From: Halomonas sp. I5-271120
Lineage (GTDB): Bacteria; Pseudomonadota; Gammaproteobacteria; Pseudomonadales; Halomonadaceae
Length of the DNA stretch: 64,000 bases
Assembly: GCF_030553075.1 (NCBI RefSeq)
Contig: NZ_CP130701.1
Coordinates: 372,001 to 436,000, forward strand
Direction: 5' to 3'
The first letter of the stretch is position 1; every line of letters starts with the position of its first letter. The notes under the pieces were generated by a model. It searched no databases. It was not told where the DNA came from and saw only the letters and a program-made list of their open reading frames with translations. Below are positions 49,645-57,412 of the stretch, in pieces. A program made the translations under genes and the position numbers.

Positions 49645-50829
49645 TTATCTGGCCTCAAGCGGGCGAGAAGGCCCGAAATGCTCGTAGTGGCGATGGTCTT
49701 CGTCGACCCCCAGTGATGTCAGTGACTGATCCATCGCCGTCATGAAGCCCTGAGGGCCAACGAAGAAGCAGTGCGGCTGACCCGCCGGGAGGTAGCGAGC
49801 GAGCAGCTCGCGATCGAGACGCCCCACATGATCCGCTTCGGTATTGCCCGTCTCAGCGCGCTCGTAGACGACCGCGCAGGTCAAACGCTCGGGATAGGCC
49901 GCCTTCAGCGATGCCAGCTCCTCGGCGAAGGCATGCTGGGCGCGCTCCTGTGCGGCATGCAGGTAGACGACCTCACGGCCCTGCTCCAACCCCTGCGCTG
50001 CCAGCGGCAACATCGGCGTCTGGCCAACACCGCCACTGATCAGCATCAGCGGCGTGTCACTTTCTTCGAGGGTTAGTTCCCCGGCCGGCGGCAGCAGTTC
50101 AAGAGTGTCGCCGACGCCAAGCACATCGTGCAGATGCCGGCTGACCCGACCCTCAGGCTCACGCTTGATCGACAGCCGGTAGCGCTCACCGTTGGGCGAG
50201 GCCGAAAGACTGTAGTGACGATAGACAGGGGCACCGTCGATCATGAGCCGCACCCCGATGAACTGCCCCGGCACGAAATCGGCCACGGGCCCGCCATCTT
50301 CTGGGACCAGCACGAAGGAGCGAATCACCGAGCTCTCCTGGCGGGTCGCGTCGATGCGGAAGGTCCGAGTGCCCCGCCAACCGCCCTCACGCTGGGCAAA
50401 TTCATGATAGCGATGGTCCTCAAGCTCGATCAGCAAGCCTGCCAGTTCCTCGTAGAGCGCTCCCCAGGCATCGGCGACGTCGGGCGTCACGGCATCGCCC
50501 AGCACCTCGCCGATGGCCGCCATCAGGCACTCGCCGACGATCGGGTACTGATCGGGACGAATACCCAGCGAGACATGCTTACTGACCACCGTGGCCAGCA
50601 CCTGCCGGGCACGAGCGGGCTCCCTGCGCAGTTGCACATAGGCCAGCACCGCCCCAGCGAGCGCCTGCGGCTGGGCACCGTCGGCCTGATGCGCCGCATT
50701 GAACAGCACAGAGACTTCCGGGTAACGGGAGAACATCAGCGGATAAAAGCGTGACGTAATGGTACCGAGGTGCTCGGCCACCACTGGCGCAGTCGCATCG
50801 ATCAGACTTTCCTGGTCTTTCGTCAGCAT
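49645..50829 (-). CDS. hmp: Flavohemoprotein, nitric oxide dioxygenase
   Basis: 394 residues (E. coli 396). The globin domain (1-140) has Tyr29, Gln53 and proximal His85 (VVSKHVSLGIRPD), exactly the expected positions. The FAD domain (about 150-250) has YRHYSLSASPNG. The NAD domain (about 258-394) has GGVGQTPMLPL and CFFVGPQGFM. It turns NO plus O2 into nitrate. It diverges from norR over 302 bases that hold a sigma-54 promoter facing hmp, so expression should need NO, NorR and RpoN. Confidence 0.97.
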   Translation of the reverse strand: MLTKDQESLIDATAPVVAEHLGTITSRFYPLMFSRYPEVSVLFNAAHQADGAQPQALAGAVLAYVQLRREPARARQVLATVVSKHVSLGIRPDQYPIVGECLMAAIGEVLGDAVTPDVADAWGALYEELAGLLIELEDHRYHEFAQREGGWRGTRTFRIDATRQESSVIRSFVLVPEDGGPVADFVPGQFIGVRLMIDGAPVYRHYSLSASPNGERYRLSIKREPEGRVSRHLHDVLGVGDTLELLPPAGELTLEESDTPLMLISGGVGQTPMLPLAAQGLEQGREVVYLHAAQERAQHAFAEELASLKAAYPERLTCAVVYERAETGNTEADHVGRLDRELLARYLPAGQPHCFFVGPQGFMTAMDQSLTSLGVDEDHRHYEHFGPSRPLEAR

Positions 50830-50944
50830 TCAGGCTCTCACTCTTGGTAAAGACGGTTGATAAAGATGCTTGGCTGCAACCCGTTGAGTTACAGCAACGG
50901 CGGGGCATCGAGGTAACACTCCGTGCCCTGCTTCTTTATCAATA

Positions 50945-50960
50945 AGCAATCTTCATGCCA
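50945..50960 (-). promoter_or_regulatory. Sigma-54 promoter for hmp
   Basis: On the minus strand TGGCATGAAGATTGCT has GG and GC ten bases apart and matches TGGCAYR-N4-TTGCW. The start site would fall near 50934, leaving about 105 bases of leader before the hmp ATG. Confidence 0.75.
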
Positions 50961-51095
50961 GAAGTGCGCCGCACATTACCAAATCTCTCGCTGCACGCGC
51001 CTCATGCGGCTTTCGGCAATGTCCTTCCTGACCAATCAATGATCCTAGGCATGAGAGGTGCCAGCCCGGATTGACAAATTGACAGTAAACATGAT

Positions 51096-51125
51096 GTCTT
51101 TATGACCATAAATTGTCATAAGGAC
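51096..51125. promoter_or_regulatory. Two NorR-type boxes overlapping the norR promoter and ribosome site
   Basis: GTCTTTATGAC (51096-51106) and GTCATAAGGAC (51115-51125) each match GTCA-N3-TGAC with one mismatch and keep the GT-N7-AC core. They also form a palindrome TTATGAC-N8-GTCATAA. They lie about 140-175 bases upstream of the hmp sigma-54 promoter. A TTGACA (51079) with TATGAC 16 bases later is a possible sigma-70 promoter for norR that these boxes would cover. Confidence 0.55.
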
Positions 51126-51131
51126 ATCTCC

Positions 51132-52709
51132 ATGACTGACTTTCTCGATGCCCTACGTGACCTGCTCGCTCGCCTTTCCACAGGCGATGCCGAGGATACC
51201 TACCACGATGACTGGACCAGGCTTCTGCATGCGCTGGTCGGTGATACCCAAGCCGATGCCAGCACCCTGATGGTGATGAACCAGGATAGCCTGCGGCCGG
51301 TGGCGGTCCTGGGCCTGCCCGATGACGTTCGCGGCCGCCCCTTCCGGCTGCAGGAACACCCTCGCCTGGCTGCCATCGCCTCCCATCCGGGCATCTGTCG
51401 CTTTCCGCCCGACAGCGAGCTGCCCGACCCTTTCGATGGCCTGATCGACGAGGACATGAGCCAGGTCCATGACTGCCTGGGCGTTGCACTCAGGGACGGC
51501 GATCGGCTGATCGGCTTGCTGACGCTCGATGCTCTGGACGTCCAGGGGCTGGCAAGCCTGGATGATGGCGAGCTGCTGGCCGCCGCGCGCCTGCTTGGCA
51601 CCTGTCTGCGAGTGGCCGAGCAGCTCAGCACCACCCGCCAGCAGCTCAGCGAGGCCCTGGAGGAAGAGCAACGCAGCGTCCCTCTTCAACAGTGGCACAG
51701 CCCCGTCATGGGGCGCCTGATGAACGCCCTGTCATTGGTGGCACCTACCGACATGAGCGTGCTACTGCATGGCGAGACCGGGGTCGGCAAGGAAGCGGTG
51801 GCGCGCGCCCTGCATGTCCGCTCCCAACGCCACCGCGGCCCACTCGTGCAGGTCAACTGCGCCGCCCTTCCCGAGCACCTGATCGAAAGCGAGCTGTTTG
51901 GCCACCGGCGCGGCGCCTTTTCGGGCGCACACGCCGAACGCCGCGGGCACTTCGCTATGGCCGATGGTGGCACCCTGATGCTCGATGAGGTCGGCGAGCT
52001 GCCCCTGGCCCTGCAGCCCAAGCTGCTGCGGGTGCTTCAGGAAGGCGAGATTCAGCCGTTGGGCAGCGAGCGTGCTGAGCGCGTCGACGTACGCATCATT
52101 GCCGTCACCAATCGCGACCTGTCAAGCGAGGTCGAAGCGGGCCGCTTCCGGGAAGACCTCTATCACCGCCTGAACGCTTTTCCTCTTGCCGTTCCGCCGC
52201 TACGCGAGCGACCTGAAGATATTTCACTGCTGGCCGGCCATTTCCTCGAGGAAAACCGGATACGGCTCGGGGTCGCCAACCTGCGCCTAGACGCTGACGC
52301 CATGGCCGCACTGACGGCCTGGCAGTGGCCAGGCAACATACGCGAGCTCGAGCACACCCTGGGCAGAGCGGCGCTGAGGGCCCTTGGCGAGCAGGGAGCC
52401 GTCAGCCCCCAGGTGAGACGCCAGTCAGTACTCCGCCTGTCGCCCCACCACCTGGCGCTGCCCGGCTTACCCGCAAGTGAAATTCCCGCCTGCGGCGAGA
52501 CACCAGCCAACCCCACAGTAGCCAGAAAAGCCACGCTCAGTGATGCGACCGCCTTGCCCCTGCGACAGGCCACCGACGACTTCCAACGACGCCATATCCA
52601 GGCCCACCTCGAGGCGAAATCCGGCAACTGGGCGGCCACCGCCCGAGAGCTATGCATCGACCCCGGCAACCTGCACCGCCTGGCCAGGCGCCTTGGCTTG
52701 AAGGACTAG
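51132..52709 (+). CDS. norR: NO-responsive sigma-54 activator
   Basis: 525 residues from MTDFLDALRD; AAGGA lies 8 bases before this ATG. The GAF domain (1-160) keeps the residues that hold the NO-sensing iron: Asp99 and a His-x-Cys pair at 113/115 (QVHDCLGVAL). The AAA+ domain (about 195-425) has Walker A GETGVGKE, Walker B MLDEVGEL, and the sigma-54 contact loop GAFSGA (261-266), where the usual GAFTGA has Thr changed to Ser. The Fis-type HTH is at the C-terminus (ATARELCIDPGNLHRLARR). It faces away from hmp, its likely target. Confidence 0.95.
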   Translation: MTDFLDALRDLLARLSTGDAEDTYHDDWTRLLHALVGDTQADASTLMVMNQDSLRPVAVLGLPDDVRGRPFRLQEHPRLAAIASHPGICRFPPDSELPDPFDGLIDEDMSQVHDCLGVALRDGDRLIGLLTLDALDVQGLASLDDGELLAAARLLGTCLRVAEQLSTTRQQLSEALEEEQRSVPLQQWHSPVMGRLMNALSLVAPTDMSVLLHGETGVGKEAVARALHVRSQRHRGPLVQVNCAALPEHLIESELFGHRRGAFSGAHAERRGHFAMADGGTLMLDEVGELPLALQPKLLRVLQEGEIQPLGSERAERVDVRIIAVTNRDLSSEVEAGRFREDLYHRLNAFPLAVPPLRERPEDISLLAGHFLEENRIRLGVANLRLDADAMAALTAWQWPGNIRELEHTLGRAALRALGEQGAVSPQVRRQSVLRLSPHHLALPGLPASEIPACGETPANPTVARKATLSDATALPLRQATDDFQRRHIQAHLEAKSGNWAATARELCIDPGNLHRLARRLGLKD

Positions 52710-52737
52710 CGCTCAAGGACTAGCTCTCAAGGACTAG
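52701..52737. repeat. Three tandem copies of a 14-bp unit including the norR stop codon
   Basis: aaggactag occurs at 52701, 52715 and 52729 with 14-base spacing. The first copy codes the last two residues and stop of NorR; the other two lie in the untranslated end and repeat the stop in the same frame offset. Confidence 0.85.
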
Positions 52738-52772
52738 AAAAGCCCCGCCACCCAAGGGTGACGAGGCTTTTC
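52738..52772. terminator. Bidirectional terminator between norR and cysN
   Basis: AAAAGCC (52738-52744) pairs with GGCTTTT (52765-52771), with an inner CACCC/GGGTG stem. T-runs occur on both strands, which suits converging genes. Confidence 0.8.
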
Positions 52773-52802
52773 GGTTGGCAAGGGGCTGGCCTTGGCGGCG
52801 CC

Positions 52803-54230
52803 TTAGCGACCCAGCAGCGTGCTCACGTCCTTGGCTTCCCAATGCGGGAAATACTTGCGCACCAAGGCGTTGAGTTCGACTTCAAAGCCCTGCCAGTCGA
52901 CTTCGCCACCGACTTGGCCGCTGCCCTTGGCCGTGCCGCGAATCATGCCGGCACCGACGGTGACGTTGGTCAGACGGTCGACGACGATGAAGCTGCCGGT
53001 GCCCGGGCTCTTGCGGTAGTCGTCCACCGGTACCTCGGCGGTCAGCTCTACCTGGCAGCGGCCGATGGCGTTGAGCTCCAGACGCTCGGCGTCCTTATGC
53101 TCAAGGGTGTTGACATCGACCTGGTAGTCGATGTGACTCACCTGACCGGTCAGGTCTCGCGTGGCGAGCTTGAGATCATAGGGCCGGCCGGGCTCGAGCG
53201 CCGTCTCGTGCATCCAGACGATATCGGCCTCGAAGGCGTTGGACATCGGCACCTCGGCATCGGCGGCAACGAGCCAGTCGCCTCGAGAGATGTCGATCTC
53301 GTCTTCCAGGGTCACAGTGATCGCCTGACCCGGATAGGCCGCTTCCAGGTCGCCGTCGAAGGTGACGATACGCTCGATCTTGCTCGTCTTGTTGGACGGC
53401 AGCGCCTTGACGGCCTGACCTGGACGCAGGATGCCGGCGGCGAGGGTGCCGCAGTAACCGCGAAAGTCGAGATTAGGCCGATTGACGTACTGCACGGGCA
53501 GGCGCAGATCACTGAGGTTCGAGTCGTGAGCGACCTCGACGGTCTCCAGCAGCGAGAGCAGCGGCTCGCCGCCAAACCAGTCCATTTGGTCACTGCCGTT
53601 GACCACGTTGTCGCCGGTCAGCGCCGACAGCGGCACGAAGCGGATATCCGGAGCGTTGAGGTTTTCGGCGAAGGCCCGGTACTCGGCGACGATCTCGTTG
53701 AAGCGGTCTTCGGAGTAGTCGACCAGGTCCATCTTGTTGACCGCGATCACCAGGTGCTGGATGCCCAGCAGGTCGGCGATGTAGCTGTGGCGGCGAGTCT
53801 GGGTCTGCACGCCATAACGGGCGTCGATCAGGATCACCGCGAGGCTCGCGGTGGAGGCGCCGGTGGCCATGTTGCGGGTGTACTGCTCGTGGCCCGGCGT
53901 ATCGGCGATGATGAACTTGCGCCGGTCGGTGGAGAAGAAGCGATAGGCGACGTCGATGGTGATGCCCTGCTCCCGCTCGGACTGCAGGCCGTCGACCAGC
54001 AGCGCCAGATCGACCTGATCACCGGTGGTCCCGCTGGTCTTGGAAGCCTGGGTGATGGCGGCGAGCTGATCCTCGTAGATCATCTTGGAGTCGTGCAGCA
54101 GCCGCCCGATCAGGGTCGACTTGCCGTCATCGACGCTGCCGCAGGTGATGAAGCGCAAGAGATCCTTGTTCTCGTGCTCGTGCAGGTACTGCTCGATGTT
54201 GTCGGCGATCAGGGTTGATTGATGAGCCAT
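52803..54230 (-). CDS. cysN: Sulfate adenylyltransferase subunit 1 (GTPase)
   Basis: 475 residues from [14 protein letters not shown]. The GTPase motifs are [27 protein letters not shown] and NKMDLVD, followed by EF-Tu-like domains 2 and 3. GTP hydrolysis drives APS synthesis by CysD. It stops at the end of domain 3, with no fused APS kinase (CysC), unlike the CysNC fusion of Pseudomonas aeruginosa, so a separate cysC is expected elsewhere. It follows cysD by 118 bases. Confidence 0.97.
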   Translation of the reverse strand: MAHQSTLIADNIEQYLHEHENKDLLRFITCGSVDDGKSTLIGRLLHDSKMIYEDQLAAITQASKTSGTTGDQVDLALLVDGLQSEREQGITIDVAYRFFSTDRRKFIIADTPGHEQYTRNMATGASTASLAVILIDARYGVQTQTRRHSYIADLLGIQHLVIAVNKMDLVDYSEDRFNEIVAEYRAFAENLNAPDIRFVPLSALTGDNVVNGSDQMDWFGGEPLLSLLETVEVAHDSNLSDLRLPVQYVNRPNLDFRGYCGTLAAGILRPGQAVKALPSNKTSKIERIVTFDGDLEAAYPGQAITVTLEDEIDISRGDWLVAADAEVPMSNAFEADIVWMHETALEPGRPYDLKLATRDLTGQVSHIDYQVDVNTLEHKDAERLELNAIGRCQVELTAEVPVDDYRKSPGTGSFIVVDRLTNVTVGAGMIRGTAKGSGQVGGEVDWQGFEVELNALVRKYFPHWEAKDVSTLLGR

Positions 54231-54348
54231 GACGTATCCCGGAAAAGTCTGGCCGGCTGGCACGACGCGCCGTACTGAAACATGGCGTGCCGCCGGCGGA
54301 AAAAGGCGAACGAAGCAACCGAAGGGCCTTCAGGCCACGGTCGATGGA

Positions 54349-55266
54349 CTAGAAGTAGCCCTCACGCTTCTTCTTCTCCATCGAGCCGGCCTGGTCGTGG
54401 TCGATGGCACGACCCGAACGCTCGGAGGTGCGGGTCAAGAGCATCTCCTGAATGATCTCGGGCAGCGTGGTGGCCTTTGATTCCACGGCGCCGGTCAGCG
54501 GGTAGCAGCCCAGGGTGCGGAAGCGAACCCACTTCTCTTCGGGCACTTCGCCTTCCTCCAGCGGCAGGCGATCATCGTCGACCATGATGTCCATGCCATC
54601 GCGATGCACCACCGGACGCGGCGCGGAGAAGTACAGCGGCACGATGGGAATCGACTCCAGGTAGATGTACTGCCAGATGTCGAGTTCGGTCCAGTTGGAA
54701 AGCGGGAAGACGCGGATCGACTCGCCCTTGTTGACCTTGGCGTTGTAGATGTTCCACAGCTCCGGGCGCTGCTTCTTGGGGTCCCAGCGGTGGAACTTGT
54801 CGCGGAAGGAGTAGACGCGCTCCTTGGCGCGGCTGGCCTCCTCGTCGCGACGCGCGCCGCCGAAGGCGGCATCGAAGCCGTACTTGTCGAGCGCCTGCTT
54901 GAGGGAGGCGGTCTTCATGATGTCGGTGTACTTGGAGCTGCCGTGATCGAACGGATTGATGTTCGCCTCGACGCCTTCCTGGTTGATGTGCTCGATCAGC
55001 TCCATGCCCGCCTCGTCGGCCATGCGGTCGCGGAACTTGATCATCTCGCGGAACTTCCAGGTGGTATTGACGTGCATCAGCGGAAACGGCGGCGTGCCTG
55101 GATAGAAGGCTTTGCGCGCCAGGTGCAGCATCACCGAGGAATCTTTGCCGATGGAGTAGAGCATTACCGGGTTGGCGAACTCGGCGGCCACCTCACGGAT
55201 GATGTGAATAGACTCGGCTTCGAGCTGCTTCAGATGGGTCAAGCGTTCGGGGGTTAACTCGGTCAT
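54349..55266 (-). CDS. cysD: Sulfate adenylyltransferase subunit 2
   Basis: 305 residues (E. coli 302), an ATP-pyrophosphatase with PP-loop [14 protein letters not shown], followed by [11 protein letters not shown] and [15 protein letters not shown]. It adenylates sulfate to APS in the first step of assimilation. It is first of the leftward cysD-cysN pair. The 234 bases upstream of the start are AT-richer (55380-55430) and should hold the promoter, but no CysB site can be named with confidence. Confidence 0.97.
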   Translation of the reverse strand: MTELTPERLTHLKQLEAESIHIIREVAAEFANPVMLYSIGKDSSVMLHLARKAFYPGTPPFPLMHVNTTWKFREMIKFRDRMADEAGMELIEHINQEGVEANINPFDHGSSKYTDIMKTASLKQALDKYGFDAAFGGARRDEEASRAKERVYSFRDKFHRWDPKKQRPELWNIYNAKVNKGESIRVFPLSNWTELDIWQYIYLESIPIVPLYFSAPRPVVHRDGMDIMVDDDRLPLEEGEVPEEKWVRFRTLGCYPLTGAVESKATTLPEIIQEMLLTRTSERSGRAIDHDQAGSMEKKKREGYF

Positions 55267-55500
55267 CGGCGTTTCGGGCTCTATTGATGGGAGACGAACG
55301 GCCGGTAAAGCTCCGCTTCTGGCGGACTCGCGGCAGCGTAATAGCGCTAGGGTAACGAGGCGACGCTGATAACGTCAAAGAATGAAGAACTATCTTTTAA
55401 GCTTCAATAGCTATAAAGAGATCCACACGGATTGAGCTAGCCCCGACTCATGGACGGTCGTTCAGCGGTGAGGCGAGGGCATAAGGCGAGGCAGTGAGGC

Positions 55501-56235
55501 TTACAGGTCGACCCGCTCGATCCAGGTGGTCAGTTCATCACCGTGGAAATCGACCACTCGATAGCCGGGCCGAGAGGCCTCGTCGACGGCGAAATGAGGC
55601 GAGCCGCCCAGGAACTGGTCGGTCGTGGACGGGCAGCCGAAGACGGCCACTTCGCCCTCGGCCAGCGATTCACGGCTGGCAAAGGCCTGGTGAATATGGC
55701 CACAGAGGATGGCCCGCACCTGGCCATAGGCGGCGAGGGTCTGCCACAGCGCCTCGCGATCGTGAAGGCCGATGGCATCCATCCATGCCGAGCCAATGGC
55801 CACCGGCGGATGGTGCATCACCAGCATGGTCGGGCGTTCATCGCCCTCGAGATGTTCGGCCAGCGCCTGCAGCTTGGCCTGGCCAAGCTCGCCGTGAGGC
55901 TGACCGTTGACTCGGGTATCGAGCAGCAGCAGGCGCCAGTGGCCCAGGTCGACCTCGCCGTTGAGCTCGCGATGCTCGACCATCAGCTCGGGCTGGTCAT
56001 GATTACCGGGCAGCCAGAACCAGGGACAGCCCAAAGACGCGAAGGCCTCTTGGGCATGGGCGTAGGACATCAGGGTCTCATCCTGACTGACGTCACCGGT
56101 CACCAGCAGTACGTCCGGGCGCTTTGCTTGGGCATGCTCAAGCACCGCATGCAGCTGGCGCAGCGGAAAGCCAGTGCGAGAGCGTGCCTCGGGATCGGCG
56201 TGCAGGTGAGTATCGGTGACCTGAACCAGACGCAT
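55501..56235 (-). CDS. cpdA: 3',5'-cyclic-AMP phosphodiesterase
   Basis: 244 residues from MRLVQVTDTHLHAD. Metallophosphatase motifs run in order: DTHLHAD, GDVSQDE, GNHDQPE, HHPPVAIGS and CGHIHQAF, binding two metals. It lowers cAMP. The ATG shares one base with the yqiB stop (TGATG), so nudF-yqiB-cpdA are one coupled operon, in the same order as E. coli. Confidence 0.93.
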   Translation of the reverse strand: MRLVQVTDTHLHADPEARSRTGFPLRQLHAVLEHAQAKRPDVLLVTGDVSQDETLMSYAHAQEAFASLGCPWFWLPGNHDQPELMVEHRELNGEVDLGHWRLLLLDTRVNGQPHGELGQAKLQALAEHLEGDERPTMLVMHHPPVAIGSAWMDAIGLHDREALWQTLAAYGQVRAILCGHIHQAFASRESLAEGEVAVFGCPSTTDQFLGGSPHFAVDEASRPGYRVVDFHGDELTTWIERVDL

Positions 56236-56681
56236 CAGCGCAGCACCGGAGCGTCCAGGGAGTGACCATGCGCCATGCCGTGCTCGAGCCATTCGCCCAG
56301 GAAGCGGTTGAGCTGGAGCTTTTCATCGGGCTGGTGCATGCGCGCGTTGGGGTAGCGATAGCGGCCATGGAAATGGCGCTGGCGCTGGAAATCCGTGACC
56401 TCGGCCATGCGCACGTCATGGTAGAGGTGAACCCGCATGCAGGGCGGGTCGATGACGGCATCGAGTACTCCGGACTGGCTGACCCTCACGATGGTGGTGT
56501 AGGGGGCGCACTCGAGCACCTCGAGGTGCAGGGTGCCAAAGCGCTGCTCACGCCCGGACAGGGCGACATCGCGGCGCTCTCCGGCACCCAGCTCGCCCAG
56601 CAGGCGGCTTAGCCGCAGGTAGTTGGCGCTGCATTCGCCCTGCAGGGTCTTCAAGTCGGTGACATAGGCGTTTCTGGCCAC
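56235..56681 (-). CDS. yqiB: YqiB family protein (DUF1249)
   Basis: 148 residues. RFGTLHLEVLECAPYTTIVRV in part, CMRVHLYHDVRMAEVT and a C-terminal QLNRFLGEWLEHG are the conserved blocks of this gammaproteobacterial family. The function is unknown; it is almost always between nudF and cpdA. It starts 4 bases after the nudF stop. Confidence 0.9.
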   Translation of the reverse strand: MARNAYVTDLKTLQGECSANYLRLSRLLGELGAGERRDVALSGREQRFGTLHLEVLECAPYTTIVRVSQSGVLDAVIDPPCMRVHLYHDVRMAEVTDFQRQRHFHGRYRYPNARMHQPDEKLQLNRFLGEWLEHGMAHGHSLDAPVLR

Positions 56682-56685
56682 AGGG

Positions 56686-57327
56686 TTACCTCCGTGCGCG
56701 CAGTGAGGCCCGCTCGCGCGCCAACCAATGGAAGGCGATCAGGCACATGGCATTGTCGAGTCGGCCGGCGTCGAGCAGCTCCCAAGCCTTCAGGTACGGT
56801 ATCACATGCACCTGAATGTCTTCGTGTTCCTCGTCGAGCCCGTGCACGCCGCCAAGCCCAGCGCTGTCCACCAGGCCACAGAACAGGGTGACCCGCTCGT
56901 TGCAGGCGCCGGGGCTCGGGTAGTAGCTGTGTAGTTCGATCAGCTCACCGATCGGGCAGTTGGCCTCTTCGATGGCTTCACGTCTGGCCACCTCGGCCGG
57001 GCTTTCTCCGGGCTTGATCAGCCCCGCCACGGGCTCTAGCTTCCAGGGGCTGACCGTATCATCCAAGGCGCCAGCGCGGATCTGTTCGACCAGCACCACC
57101 GCATCGCGCTCGACATCGTAAAGCAGTACGCCCACGGCATCGAAGCGCACGTGCACCTCGCGCACCACCTCCTCGCTCCATCCTCCCTCGAAGCGCCGAT
57201 GGCGAAGGCGCCGGCGCTCGAGGCGAAAGAAGCCCTGGTAAAGGCATTCGTCTTCCAGACGCTCGACATCGGCCGAGCCGAAGCGCGGTGGGTCAAGCTC
57301 GGGAGTCGGGTCGTGATGCTCGCCCAT
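56686..57327 (-). CDS. nudF: ADP-ribose pyrophosphatase (Nudix)
   Basis: 213 residues from MGEHHDPTPELDPPRFG. The Nudix box lies about 105-127 (GLIKPGESPAEVARREAIEE). The catalytic REAIEE is intact, but the next residues read ANC, where the family normally has AG, so the final Gly of the box is Asn. It hydrolyses ADP-ribose to AMP and ribose-5-phosphate. It is first of the operon nudF-yqiB-cpdA. Confidence 0.93.
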   Translation of the reverse strand: MGEHHDPTPELDPPRFGSADVERLEDECLYQGFFRLERRRLRHRRFEGGWSEEVVREVHVRFDAVGVLLYDVERDAVVLVEQIRAGALDDTVSPWKLEPVAGLIKPGESPAEVARREAIEEANCPIGELIELHSYYPSPGACNERVTLFCGLVDSAGLGGVHGLDEEHEDIQVHVIPYLKAWELLDAGRLDNAMCLIAFHWLARERASLRARR

Positions 57328-57412
57328 CGGGCCTCCGGGTCGAAATCAAAGAAGCCATTATCCCGACCCGACCACTCCCTGCCAACCTTGGTCATGAAGT
57401 CAGCACCGCCAT

